Shown here: one piece after another, positions 13,296 to 24,448 of the stretch
How the letters are laid out: each line of letters starts with the position of its first letter
Position numbering within the stretch: the first letter of the stretch is position 1
NCBI GenBank assembly: GCA_031308135.1
Contig: JAHLJT010009419.1
Span: 187,489,829-187,553,828 of the forward strand
DNA from: Acheta domesticus
Lineage: Eukaryota > Arthropoda > Insecta > Orthoptera > Gryllidae
Reading direction: 5' to 3'
Length of the DNA: 64,000 bases
Translations under genes and position numbers: made by a program
The notes under the pieces: generated by a model
What the model was told of the DNA's origin: nothing
Databases searched by the model: none
The model's input: only the letters and a program-made list of their open reading frames with translations

Positions 13296-13857
13296 ACCGG
13301 GAGAGATGGCTCAGTGCATCAATTTGATGTCACTGCAGTACCTCTGACGGAGAGGTCAGGTTCGAGTCCCGACGGTGGCGTAATTTTCGACACTAGCTTG
13401 TCAGCTAGGTCGAATTCAGTCGCTGTCTGGAGGAGAATTTCTAGCGGTCGGCTGCTCTGATCGGTAGTTTTCCGTGGTTTCTCCGGTCAACACCAGGCGA
13501 ATACCGGAGCAGTACCCTAAGAAACGGGCCACGGAACGTGCGCGATCTTTCCTTCATCTTCCTGGTCTTATCCTCTTCTCTTACACACACACGTACACTA
13601 ACATGCACTACACTATCACATATGCCGGGAGGCCGGTCGGGAGCTTACAGCTTGTTCCGGCTGGGGCGGTGCCCCGCTGGTGGGAGATACCTGGTTGAGG
13701 GGAAAACCCCGCTAGTCGACGGTAAGTCGGCGCCAGATCTCGCCATCCAGCGGGGAAAAGATTATCGCCACCTCCCGAGAAAAAAACACGTACTACACTT
13801 ACGGGACTAATGACCTAAGTAGTTGTCGCGCCTGGAAACACGAATCAATCAATCAAT
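13296..13857 (+). mobile_element. tRNA-derived SINE, family A, full-length copy
   Basis: Pol III promoter-like boxes: A-box-like 'gatggctcagtgcatc' (about 13,305) and B-box 'ggttcgagtcc' (about 13,362). A long unique body follows, ending in a simple-repeat tail '(aatc)n' at about 13,842-13,857. It is flanked by near-identical 12-bp direct repeats, ccattactatat (13,284-13,295) and ccactactatat (13,858-13,869), consistent with a target-site duplication, although the surrounding repeat contains similar words. A second copy is at 33,239 and a relic at 22,785. Short open frames here (13,474-13,810) are not genes. Confidence 0.85.
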
Positions 13858-13869
13858 CCACTACTATAT

Positions 13870-14243
13870 GGAAACAGGAATACCAGCGTTGAGGCAGAAG
13901 TCATGGCAATTGTTTTTTCTAAAGAAATGCAGTCCAATTTTATATTCACAACAAAAGATGGTTCTTTGAAAGTCTCTATAAATAAATGCAGTGAATTGCC
14001 TGTTACTATTAAATTCAATTTTATTTGATGAGTTTGGCCAGCAATGTTCTGACAGATTGTAGTTTCAAAAAATATTTGAAATAACTCAGAATCACATGAT
14101 TTTAAACATAATGGTTTTTATTCATAATTTAGTAGTCAAAGTTCAATGTTTAAAATTAAGTGATTCTGACATACTTCAAACAGTTGTTTTTAACGATTGT
14201 CTGCCAGAAAATAGATGGCCAAACTCATCAAATATAATGAAAA
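13870..14243. other. AT-rich, nothing recognised
   Basis: AT-rich sequence without recognisable gene or repeat structure. Confidence 0.4.
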
Positions 14244-14811
14244 TCAATTGTCTGACTATCACCGTGCGAGATCTATGTAACGCTTTTGAGCTACCCTCCT
14301 ACATCAAGACGCCCGTTACACGTTGAAGAAATGCTCTAGAATGTCACAGTAAATTGATGGAAGCTGTCGGGAATAAAACCGTTCCACACTGGACAGTCGT
14401 GAGTTAGCCAGGAGAGTTTCACCAAGGACACGTAGCAACCTGCGATCAGCAAACGCACAGGACGACCTGCAAGTGTGCAGACCGATGTGGCACGTGGGGT
14501 AATCAAGCATATACTGCAGGGAAGCAGACGATGGACGCAACTGGAGTCAAATATCGAAAGTGGTATCGAGAAACGTAAAACTCTCAAGCTGTCCCGTGCG
14601 TTGCTGATCAAAGGTGGCTACGCGTCCTCGCTGAAACTCTTCTGGCTATCTCGCGACGGTTCGGTATGGAAGGATATTATTCCCGACAGCTTCCACCAAT
14701 TTCTTGTGACATCCCAGGGTATTTCGTCAACGGGGAGCGGCTGTCTTGATGTAAGTGCGTTGCTCGAAAGGGTTACATTCATCTCGCACGGTGGTAGTCA
14801 GACAACTGAGT
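14244..14811. mobile_element. Foldback element with ~230-bp inverted arms
   Basis: The left arm 14,244-14,473 and right arm 14,579-14,811 are imperfect reverse complements along their whole length. Paired landmarks are 'ttgtctgacta-caccgtgcg' with 'cgcacggtg-tagtcagacaa', 'acatcaagac' with 'gtcttgatgt', 'ggaagctgtcgggaata' with 'tattcccgacagcttcc', and 'gatcagca-acgca' with 'tgcgt-tgctgatc'. The loop is about 105 bp. Both strands give similar short peptides for that reason, not because a gene is present. Superfamily and target duplication not determined. Confidence 0.85.
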
Positions 14812-15313
14812 TCACATTGCTCTCGGTGCTGGCCTTAAATTCCCTGGCTTAGACCACGCCCCTCCTGCCTCCGTCGTCCTACCATGCCATGCACTGCGTT
14901 GTCACGTCGACACATCAACTGATGGACTTTATATTCATTTGGAACTAACATAAAAACGATCTTCAACACGCAAGCCCTCTTCAATTGGTTCAAGTCAGAA
15001 TTTCATGTAAAAGTGAATATTTCAACTGGAAATATGCAATGACAACGAACAGAAGGGTTACAACAACATAATGAGAAATTTTTGAAACATACCACGTTAT
15101 TAGATCAATTATCTAGAACTGCTGACTCTGCGCACATGCATAGTTTTCTTCATGATTCAACTAAATTAATTTAGTTTCTTTGAAGTGAGTTAAAGGTTTC
15201 AAAATTAAATTTTATTTCTTAAATACATATTGAATTGAAACACTAAGTATTTCCTACAATACTTCGTCCTTCTTTTGGATTGAAATATTTTAAACGCAAA
15301 ATTTAGTTGCTCA
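14812..15313. other. AT-rich, nothing recognised
   Basis: AT-rich sequence between the foldback and a SINE. No feature supported. Confidence 0.4.
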
Positions 15314-15325
15314 AAGTGCGAAAAT

Positions 15326-15535
15326 TCACTGGCCTGGATAGCCGACTTTTGCTAATGCTAAAGAGCCGTAGCTGCCGCGTGCCTGAACTGTTGCGGGTTC
15401 GAATCCCACCCTGGGCATGGATGTTTGTATCCGTATACGGTTACTGTTACCACCAATGTTACTTATAGTGGTCGCTATTCGTATGACCATAATAGTTGAA
15501 AAGCGTCCTTAAATAAGTAAAAAATTAAACTAAAG
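15326..15535 (+). mobile_element. tRNA-derived SINE, family C, with 12-bp target duplication
   Basis: The tRNA-like head carries a B-box 'gggttcgaatccc' (about 15,398) and the junction 'gggcatggatgt'. The 3' part contains 'aatgttactta-tagtggtcgct' and 'gcgtccttaaataa', ending in an A-rich tail. Exact 12-bp direct repeats AAGTGCGAAAAT flank it (15,314-15,325 and 15,536-15,547). Its 3' part is shared with the minus-strand SINE at 25,953-26,159. Confidence 0.9.
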
Positions 15536-15547
15536 AAGTGCGAAAAT

Positions 15548-17535
15548 CCGGAAACCAAGTCGCTCGCACGAGATTTTTTTTATAAAATATTTTATCTGCA
15601 TTAGAAACGCTGGGGTGCTAATCCATCTCGCGAGCTAAATCAGCATAAAAATGTTCTCAAAGATTTGTACCGTGACTGTTTGAGGTGTCTCGCCACACTT
15701 AACCCGGGAGTGCTCGCAATAGATAAACTCACGCCAGTGCCCGCAATGAAACTCTCAGATATAAGTGCAACGTTTTTGTGAATGCGAATGATCTGAAGGT
15801 CCATTTGCTGAAATACGTATTTTATTCAGTTTTTATATGTCTCCCCAATGCAATTGTTAATGTATCTTAAACTTCAGAATTCTTGTCTGAACACTCACGG
15901 AGAGACAAGCCATGAAATGTAACTCTCAGGACAGAAGCTCACAATGCACCGGCGCCATTGCTCCTAATGTGTGAGACAGACATCGCGCAGTGCAGCGATC
16001 ACGTTTCAACATCCTCAAGGGAAATGATTCAGCAAAAGTATAAAAATAAAAAGCCAGGCGTTCTCAGAAATGCACAATGAAGGGATACATGAAATACCAG
16101 ACGCCTAATCAGCATCGCAATAATTTCAGAAACATAAATTTGTCGTGGCTTGGATCTCGCAGACCTATTGCGAGCATTCCCGGGTTAATACTTGATACTG
16201 ATAATAATTGGATAATTCTGATTGGATACTGTAATACTGATTGGATCACCCCTAGTCCGAGTTCGTGTTGTCTCTCTGACCGACGCTGCGCGGCGTGTGG
16301 GCGTGGCGCTTAACTCCGCAGTTCGCGTGACCAGGGCGGCGGTTGCGGTCTGCAGTTCTGCAATCCGTTGAGCGACTGCGCATCGATTCCCGGTGTCTAA
16401 CTCGCTCACGACACCTTCCGCTCGAAGCCAACGCGTTAGCCTTTGCCGTTGTCTTCCTTGTTTGCGAAAGTGGGGCGATTTTAACGCGTTCGAGATGAAA
16501 AACTTACGCGGCTTGTGTGGTGAGAAAGAACCCAATAATATTCGTAGAATGTTGGTGTTGTTGGGGTATTTAAAAGTGCCGTTGCAGTACTTCATTAATT
16601 TTTGTTTGTTACCTATAATTTTTATTATATCTTTAGAGAATCATTCTTGAATTTTGAATGAGTATTGTGTCATACGCTTTATTCTACTGAATGAAAACGC
16701 TGTGTAAAATGCATGGCCGTCTGAAAATACTCGATGTGTACCCAATTTTCATACTAAAAACTATGGCACGTGAGTTTAATCTCATGGACGTGCATTCGGG
16801 AAATACACTTCCTCGAAACGGTCGAAGCAGGCAAGTAGAGGCATATTAACAAAAAAAAACATTAAGCAGCTGAGGTCAAATACAGTTGAAGTTCATTTGC
16901 ATATCAAGCACAGATTTTATACTCTACAATCATAGAATCGGATTAATTTCTTATTCATTAAGTACCGATTATTTTCTAATAATTTGATGGGCAGAAACCG
17001 AATTTAGGAGTAATATGATTTGTGCGAAAGATTTTTGTAGTTATTTCCATTTTATTAGTTCCATTTATTTTGTGGTTTTATTATGCGTTTAATTATGCGG
17101 TTTTGAGATTTTAAGTTCTCTCTGGATTTTGGAGAACGAGAAGTTCAAACAGATGTTTCTGTCTCCGTTCAATAGTGAGTAGCGTCATTTTGGTTTCCTA
17201 TTAGCATTAGTATTACTTGGATTTTTGCAGTATTGAAGCAATCGAGTTGCATGCGCGATGCTCATCGTATATGCAACTGAATATTGCATTTAGAATAGAG
17301 CAAAGCTTGAAACGTCAACAACATTACAATTGAAAAACATTCGTCCTCCGAAACGATCTTCATCACGAACATTTCAACACATTGTAATGAAAATTGACTT
17401 TTTTTGTAAGAGACCGAGCATTTCAAATGTGTAGTTTTCACGAGAAATTTCGTGCAAATTTTTTTTTCAAATTGAGGAAGAGTCATGGGATACTTTCCAT
17501 TCTATTATCCTTTTGCTCGCATCACTTAACAAAAT
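15548..17535. other. Mixed sequence, no confirmed gene
   Basis: Mostly AT-rich with one GC-richer island at 16,240-16,520 (listed separately). No repeats or RNA genes recognised. Confidence 0.4.
16185..16595 (-). other. Unrecognised 136-codon open frame
   Basis: An ATG-started minus-strand frame of 136 codons in a GC-richer island (16,240-16,520) within AT-rich DNA. The central part (about residues 45-115) is rich in Arg, Ala, Thr, Glu and Gln, and could form helix or coiled coil; the two ends are lower-complexity AT-rich codons. No domain, signal peptide or membrane segment is apparent. It could be a fragment of a mobile element leader or chance. I do not claim a function. Confidence 0.15.
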
Positions 17536-17539
17536 ATGA

Positions 17540-17870
17540 AAGGTAAAAAAAAAGCGAAAGGCAAAGGAGGCGCCGTGAGGTGCGTCGAGGCGCCGGAGCG
17601 CGTGCCGCTGACGGAGGCGACTGGCAAAGCTGCGGGCGGCGCGGGGGCGCGGGGCGGAGGCTGCCAGGGCGTCTGTGGCGGCTCCGTGCCGACGCCCCCT
17701 TTCACGTCGCCGCCCCGCCCCCCCCCCGCGCCGCGCCGCGCCACGCAGCGCAGCGCGGAGACCCTTCACGTTCACGCGCCGCCGTCGCCGCAGCATTTGA
17801 TCTCGTCCCGCGGGCAAATTGGACTTTGCATGGAGAGCGGCGGCGGCGGCGGCGGGGGGAGGAGGAGGAG
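17540..17870. other. CpG-rich block
   Basis: GC- and CpG-rich sequence with long C and G runs (for example ccccgccccccccccgcg at about 17,711), merging into the G-rich repeat that follows. No exon recognised. Confidence 0.4.
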
Positions 17871-18540
17871 AAGAAGGTGGGTGGTGGAGGGCGTGAAGGT
17901 GGGGATGAGGGAAAGAAGCGTTGGTGGGAGGGGAGTGGGAGTGAATATGACGGTGGGAGTTGGGAGTGCAGGTGATGGTGAGAGTAATGTGGGAAAGGCG
18001 ATGTTGGGAGAGGGGTTGTAGGACGATGATCGGGTGGGGAGTGATGGCGGTAGTGAGAGTGGAGTGAGGAGGTGATGGTGGGAGAGAGTGAGGGTAAGAG
18101 TGGTGGGTAGGGTGGGAGTGGGAGTGAAGGCGATGGAGTGGAGTGGGAGTGAAGACGATGGGAGTGGAGTGGGAGTGAAGGCGATGTTGGGAGTAGAGTG
18201 GGAGTGAAGGTGATGTTGGGAGTAGAGTGGGAGTGAAGGCGATGGTGGGAGTGGAGTGGGAGTGAAGGCGATGGTGGGAGTGGAGTGGGAGTGAAGGCGA
18301 TGGTGGGAGTGGAGTGGGAGTGAAGGCGATGGTGGGAGTGGAGTGGGAGTGAAGGCGATGGTGGGAGTGGAATGGGAGTGAAGGCGATGTTGGGAGTAGA
18401 GTGGGACTGAAGGCGATGGTGAGAGGAAGTGGGAGTAAAGGCGAGAGTGGATGTGGAGTGGGAGTGAAGATGGTGTTGAGATCGAGTGGGAGAGAAGGTG
18501 ATGGCGGGGGTGGAGTAGGAGCGCATGCAATGGTGGGAGT
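17871..18540. repeat. G-rich minisatellite, 29-bp unit
   Basis: The core from about 18,098 to 18,425 consists of about 11 copies of a 29-bp unit (gcgatggtgg-gagtggagtg-ggagtgaag), with near-identical units in the middle and decay to 'gggagtga' words on both sides. The complement gives long Ser/Pro/Leu/His-rich frames, which are not genes. The strand asymmetry (almost no C on plus) is striking. Confidence 0.9.
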
Positions 18541-18589
18541 GGCAACTCGACATTCCCGTTCTCGCCTCCCCTTCCGTCGTCACTGCCTC

Positions 18590-18975
18590 ACACGAGCACA
18601 GCGCCGCACGGCGGCGGATTTTGAAACTAATGAACTCGGCGTGAGATGAACCGCTCCTCCCCCACCCCCCGCCTCCCGCCACCTCCCGTTCTCCGCTGGC
18701 TCGCGCGCGCGCGCTCTGGCACCCGAGAAAAGAAGTAAAATAATTTTCTAATTAATGAGGTTAATGGTGTTCTGTGTGCTCTGCCGTCCCGCCGGAATTA
18801 ATTAAACAAGGGCGGATGGACGTGCCGCTGTGCGGGGGGGAGGGAGATGGAGAGGAGGGTGTTCTTTTCCGCGCTGCCGCCTTAAGATTGATGCGAATTC
18901 TGCGCCGCGCGGGACCTCTTAAATAAGGCCCCGTCGTCTTCAGCGGCGGCGGCTGCTCCACGCGTTGTCACCTCT
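18590..18975. promoter_or_regulatory. Candidate regulatory DNA: GC-rich with homeodomain-type sites
   Basis: High-complexity DNA containing 'taattaatgaggttaat' (18,749-18,765), which has three TAAT-type homeodomain cores, 'ggaattaattaaacaagg' (18,794-18,811) combining a palindromic TTAATTAA with an ACAA core, and 'ccttaagattgatgcg' (about 18,881), set in CpG-rich flanks. Such clustering resembles developmental enhancers or promoters. It is inference only, and AT-rich words also arise by chance. Confidence 0.2.
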
Positions 18976-20690
18976 TCGGCTCTGCACAGGGACTGGGGAT
19001 GAGGGCAGATGTTGGTCTGTCATCTCTGATCTGCGATCCACAAAGCGAGATTTTTCGTCTGTAGTTTGTAGTGAAGATTTTTTATTGTTAATGTAGAAGA
19101 TAACTCTCCACGTATTTCATTATCTGAAAGTTGTGATTCTTCTTTTTGCGGTCCTCGTCAGGTAATTATACTTTCCATGTTCATGAGGTCTTTTTTTTTG
19201 TCATACTACTGATCCTTCGTGTTATTGTAAATGTTGGTCCTGTTCTTCTTCTTCCTGTTTTTTGCCCTGGTTTTTAGCCCACTAAGTTACAACCTACTAC
19301 CCTTCCTTCCCCATCCCGGATATTTCTTCTCCCGGATATTCCCTCTATTCCTCATTCGCAGTCTCACGGGGCATTAGGTCCCCTTGACATGACAAACAAC
19401 CCGTCGCAAATCCGTTCCTTCGTCGCGTACGAGTAGCTCTTCTAAGCATTGTACTATGACGAGTGATAAAGGGTTGAGTTGTCAGCAGATGTAACGACTA
19501 ATACTCGGGAACTGTGATGATTTTTTCATGTGTTTTTGTAATAGAAAACCTCCACAGCATCTCATATAACGCACTTGCATCAACATTTGATCCATTTCCC
19601 CTTTTCCTATATTAGAGATGGTTTAAAGATTTTAGTCTGGTCAGTCTCCTGTGAATCGTTGTCTCTACCATCTCCTCTATCTACTTTCTGTATCATTGAA
19701 GTTCTTTGTTCATGAAGTCATATGTCTTTCCGTGACCAATATTCATGAAAACGTTCTGTTCGTGAAGTCCTAAAATGGTTGTCAACGATGTCCTCGGCCG
19801 CGATATCTTTTGTACAACCAAGATTTCATTCTTTAGTTAAATTCATCTCAGAAAATGGTAACGAAGCGGTATCTTCAAACCTCTCTCACACTTTGACTTT
19901 TCGTTTCAGTGTTGGTAAAACTAACTCTTTCTGTAAAGATGGAATTCAAATTTAAACTTTGCAAACTAACAGGTCTCTGGCAACCATCCCTTTTTCACTG
20001 GCTACTGGGATTTCGAGCTGCCACAGATCTCCCAGAATATTTCGAATGTTTTAAAGAAAGTTTTATAGAGTTCAGACTATTAACTTCATGACCAACTCGA
20101 AACAAACAGCAAGTTTTCATCTAGTATTTTTGAGTTATTTATCGCAAAGAAAAGTAATAAAAACTTATAATCCACTTGTTTCAGATTCGTAAGCAATATT
20201 AAATGAAATACTGACCGTTCACGCTGCTAGATATGGGAAACTCCATGAATCACTTATATTACAGAAGTAGAATTCTTCTGGAATAGAATAGTGAGTAAGA
20301 ACGCAAAATGTCCCTCGAATATCCAGATGAATATTATTTAATTATGATAAGTAGTATTTTTTTAATTTTTATTATAAGGTGAGACTTGGAGTCGTCTCGG
20401 TGAGTGTGGAGTTGTCTTGGTGAGTGTTTAAAAGTCGTGTATTTTGCGATCATTTTTAATCAGTAAGACGTGCGGCACCGACATATCAGAATAGTAAGAT
20501 ATACTGACACAGCACAATACGTACCTAAACAAACACCATACCCTAGCTAGCACAATAAACCAACCGGCACAATAAAATATTTTGCGAGCTCATCTGCAAG
20601 CATCTAAATTAATATAATTATGAAAAATATTTTATGACAAATATCAGTACTGTGGCATTAATCCGGCAAGATAGCATAGATCCAGCTAGA
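18976..20690. other. No gene recognised
   Basis: Mixed AT-rich sequence. An open frame at 19,909-20,091 (plus) is unrecognised. No repeat with clear boundaries. Confidence 0.4.
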
Positions 20691-20694
20691 TTAC

Positions 20695-21090
20695 ATTAAA
20701 TGCACAGGAAAGATAAATGGGCATTTGGCAAGATACTCGTATTTCTACATTTCCATCGCCAAACCGCACGTCCAGAGAGTACTCACGCAATCATTGTGTG
20801 GAACATAATAACCCACATCATGTGCAAATCAAACGGACCATCTGGGCCATTAAAGCATTTGTTGCTTCCCGTTGCCATGGGGACGGCGTTCCATTTCCGC
20901 CATCGGGGGCTCTTATTACTGACGCGCATTAACGAGAGGTCGAGGTGGCTTCGCGGGGCGGGGGGAAGAGAGGGGGGTAAGCACGTGCACAATGGCTTTA
21001 ATACGAGGCCTATCTCCCTGCCTGGAATTAAAGCCTTACAAAATCAGAGCGCGGCGCGCGGCGCTTTGTTCCTGGATTTGCTGCCGCGCG
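20695..21090. promoter_or_regulatory. Candidate regulatory DNA with RFX X-box-like site
   Basis: Information-rich sequence unlike its surroundings. It contains 'gttgccatggggac' (20,871-20,884), close to the palindromic RFX X-box GTTGCCATGGCAAC, an octamer-like 'gtgcaaatc' (20,822-20,830), E-box 'catctg' and several TTATTA/ATTAA cores. No open frame shows protein-family features; a long frame 20,700-21,482 runs on into the pyrimidine-rich array. Function is inferred from motifs only. Confidence 0.2.
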
Positions 21091-21424
21091 GAGTCATCTC
21101 CTTGCTCGCTGACCGCCGCCCGCCTCTGCCCGCAGCCCCTCTGCGCGTCCTTCCATCCCTTCGGATTGCCCCACCGCCGATCCCGCTGCACGCCTCCACA
21201 GCCCCCCTTCCGTCGCTGTGCTCTCCAACACTGCCACCCGTTGCTGTCGAATTTCTCTTCTCTTGCTTCCTCAGCTCCACCATCATTCTTTACAGTTTCT
21301 CCTCGCTTCCTTCTCCGTTTCACACTTTCGCTGCCTTTCTCCGAGGCTACATTTTCCTCTCTCTACTTCTATTCATTATGCTGTCCCTTTCCGCTTCCCT
21401 TCCGTTCCACTTCTCTTGTGTCAA

Positions 21425-21820
21425 CTTCTCTCGTGCCTGCTTCTCTTGTGACCGCTTCTCCTTGTGGCCGCTTCTCTTGTGACCGCTTCTCTTGTGGCCG
21501 CTTCTCTTGTGGCCGCTTCTCTTGTGGCCGCTTCTCTTGTGGCCGCTTCTCTTGTGGCCGCTTCTCTTGTGGCCGCTTCTCTTGTGGCCGCTTCTCTTGT
21601 GGCCGCTTCTCTTGTGACCGCTTCTCTTGTGGCCGCTTCTCTTGTGGCCGCCTTCTCTTGTGGCCGCTTCTCTTGTGGCCGCTTTTCTTGTGGCCGCTTT
21701 TCTTGTGGCCGCTTTTCTTTGTGGCCGCTTCTCTTGTGGCCGCTTCTCTTGTGGCCGCTTCTCTTGTGGCCGCTTCTCTAGAGCCCGGTTCTCTAGAGCC
21801 CGCTTCCCTTGTGGCCGCTT
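21425..21820. repeat. 15-bp minisatellite (ggccgcttctcttgt)n
   Basis: About 26 tandem copies of a 15-bp unit, nearly perfect from 21,461 to 21,650, with occasional ggcc to gacc changes and a few single-base indels toward 21,650-21,720. It decays on both sides into pyrimidine-rich DNA. The period preserves reading frame in each register, giving repetitive frames that are not evidence of coding. Confidence 0.95.
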
Positions 21821-21829
21821 CGTGTCGTC

Positions 21830-22160
21830 TTTATAGCCTCCTCCTTCTCCCTCACCTCGCTTTCACTTCTCGTACTCTCAATTTAACTTACCCTTACTTG
21901 ATTCTTTCCGTTGTCCTCCATCTTTCACTGTGACAATTCGCTGATTCTGCTGCGATGCTGGTTTCCAACTCGCAACCTCGGACAAGTCTTCCAAGTTTCA
22001 AATTCGTTACTGGCGCCGGTCCCTTAGTGTCACTTACTTGAGACTTCGCGTTTTTGCATATGGAAATATTTTGTTCTGTAATTCATTTGAAATTTTCATT
22101 CCCATTCCTACTCAACTGAATACAAACTTTATATCTAAAGAGATAGTCTATTTTAATATT
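21830..22160. other. No feature recognised
   Basis: Pyrimidine-rich then AT-rich sequence. Nothing supported. Confidence 0.4.
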
Positions 22161-22161
22161 G

Positions 22162-22291
22162 AATTATCAGAACCAATTATACACCGACAGTTTATCCTTC
22201 TTAAAATGTTTACAAGAACAGATAGGGTATGAATCGTTGTAAAAACTTTTAGAATAATAGAACTGTCTGTTTATAATTGGTTCTGATTATT
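22162..22291. repeat. Small hairpin-forming inverted repeat
   Basis: Arms of about 35-40 bp: 'atcagaaccaattata' (from 22,165) pairs with 'tataattggttctgat' (to 22,290), extending through 'gacagtt'/'aactgtc'. The loop is about 50 bp and AT-rich. MITE-like, but no target duplication was established. Confidence 0.6.
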
Positions 22292-22784
22292 TAGGAATAA
22301 AGATTGCTTAATCATAATGAGAAAAGGTTCGTCAATAAATGTGTGATTCACAAAATTACAAAAATCAAATTCCAGGATTTCATTAACAAACTCAGAGTGC
22401 AAAAGTACGCCTATCATCTCGACTTGGTTCTCAGCTCATAGATTTCGCATTTCGGTGCATATTATGTATCTGCAGAACTAACACCATTAATAAATTAAAT
22501 TTTGTGGGAGGAACCATTACATCAACATTGCTGCAAAGTGAACCATTCAATTCATTTCTGAAATAATTGCAGACATTTAGACTTTTATCACCTTCCTAAC
22601 TCATCAAACGTCAATTTTATTCCAGAATGTTTCTAATGAAACGCAGTAGCAGAATTCAAACCATAACTGTAAAATGTATTTCAAGAAGAAAATACAGCTT
22701 AGAGCACGATTGCTACTCCACAAAATTTCCATTAACAAGTACCTCTTTTACTTTTCTCCAGTGCTCTCGGCTTGAGAATAGGCA

Positions 22785-22888
22785 CCGCTTTAGGGGTCTC
22801 AAGGGATTAACTAATGTCACTGCCTCTAAGCGGAAGGTCATAAGTTTCGAGTTTCGTCAGTAGCAGGATTTTTGACACTATCTAGAAT
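22785..22888 (+). mobile_element. SINE family A relic, cut by an X element
   Basis: Aligns with the head of the 13.3-kb SINE: 'atgtcactgc', 'cctct-a-cgga-aggtca', a decayed B-box 'gtttcgagtttcg' and 'ttttgacacta'. The match stops where family X copy 3 begins at 22,889, suggesting the X element inserted into or beside it. Confidence 0.55.
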
Positions 22889-23108
22889 CAGTGGTGTCAA
22901 GGTCGATGCCACGAGCGGGTGTCTGTGGCACTAGTGCCACGACGAAATCGCTCCTCCACGCAGTTCATCACCCCGCCACCAGAGCCACGGCGCCATTCCT
23001 ATTGTGAAACGGCGGGATTACTAATAGTTTCCCTTTCTCGACGCTACTTGCGCAGAGTAGATCGGGGCATGCTGCGGAGCACCGACGCGTGCGACTGCCA
23101 CCAGTAGG
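22889..23108 (-). mobile_element. Short TIR element, family X, copy 3 (one end lost)
   Basis: Starts 'cagtggtgtcaaggtcgatg', then the shared body words 'gtgccacgacgaaatcgc', 'cacgcagttcat', 'aacggcggg' and 'actgccaccagtag'. The terminal 'gaccttgacaccact' seen in copy 2 is missing. No coding capacity. Confidence 0.75.
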
Positions 23109-24147
23109 TGTTTTAAATTCCCACAGGAAGGTTTCCATCATTTTCGGTAATAATTTACATCGTAGCTGAAATAACTGTATTATAGAATATTATCAGAGCT
23201 TTCAAAACTTAGTTTCGAAAATTCCCTAATGGTAGAGAATCCTTCTTAAAGATTTGAGGACCCACAAAACTCTATTTTCTTGGAAGAATTTACCTATGTA
23301 ATTTATAAAAGGCCCAGAAGTCGGATAATGTCGTATCTCCAAAGGGAAGTTTTTGATCTTTTAGCTTTCGGAGACATATGTGTGCATACCATTCACGATG
23401 TTAGATTTTAATGAGATGAATGTAGTAAAAGAGAGAGGTAATCACTTCTCAACGGGTGGTATAAATGGACGAGTAGCGTATTGTAAAATTGACTTTTCTC
23501 TTTATTATTTCTTTTTTCCATTATTACCAAGGATAAGTTTCTTACTGAAAGGATTCGTTAAAAACTAGCGAAGTGCTTCCGTGGTACGTGTATTATCAAT
23601 CACGTACAGTATGCCATAGGAAAATGTATTTTTCTCTGTAGTATGGTCCTATCTTTGCCATCCTGGTCCTGCACTTTGCAGTCTTTTCTGCAAAGCCTGC
23701 CCTGCCTTTCACCGCCCCTGCCTTGCCCAGCCCCGACTTGGAACGTCTTGCAATGTCTTGCAACGCCTGAGAAACACACAATCACACACACATACACATT
23801 ATATTTAAAAGCGCGCGGCTTTTATTAATTTAAGTAAACCCAAATTTTATTAAATCCAGCCTCGGCTAGCTCAGGGATATTTAGGGGCAACTATGTGACA
23901 CTTTAAAGGAATTGCATTGTACCGTGAAAGAAAACAAGTGAGTACTATTATAATACACAAAATTTAATGTTCCAAAATAGAATAAAAAAGAAGAAAATTT
24001 GTTAATAAAAAGATCTTAGTTGAGCTCATTATATACAAATTTTACATAAACTTAATACCTACCATAACAAAATAAGCCAAAGCGCGGCTTTGCAATTAGC
24101 TGTATGAACTCCTCACTGATTCTTCGTTAACAAGAAGTTCTTTCCGT
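23109..24147. other. No gene recognised
   Basis: AT-rich sequence with a C-rich patch at 23,650-23,760 made of irregular 'cctgcc/cttgc' words. Nothing else supported. Confidence 0.4.
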
Positions 24148-24360
24148 TTAATTACGAAGCTTTATGAGCTTAAATACGAGCAGCAGCTCGTTTGAGAAAA
24201 CTTCACCGATTTCCTTCATAAAGTCTTCCACCTGAGACGTACCTTTCTTCTCGGGGCCGACGACCGACCCTGCCAGCTGGTTGAAGGTCGTCTGCCGGAT
24301 GTAGATGGAGTTTCCCACTTGTGGGGGACTCGCTCCGTCACTCCTCTGGTAGCGGGGTGC
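24148..24360 (-). other. Candidate exon or pseudo-exon, protein family unknown
   Basis: A minus-strand frame open for 70 codons between two stops, without an ATG at its start. The peptide has mixed, protein-like composition and amphipathic pattern; its recognisable middle reads NSIYIRQTTFNQLAG and its end EVFSNELLLVFK. Codon choice is GC-ending in the middle (ctg, gtc, ggc, aag), unlike the AT-rich surroundings. Possible acceptors lie at about 24,315 (…ctaccag) and 24,345; the only evident donor-like GT follows ELLL (ctc/gtattt), so the exon could span roughly 24,180-24,345. The final residues faintly recall the ELLLVFK-like helix in ABC1/ADCK atypical kinases, but I would not name it. It lies between two X elements, so it may be a retro-copied fragment. 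Confidence 0.35.
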
Positions 24361-24448
24361 TTATGGCTCAAGATCCGATATCGATTGCAGTCTTTACGCA
24401 ATTACGATAATTCATTCAAGTGCGGCAGGCTGCGAGAGCTTTAGCGCA

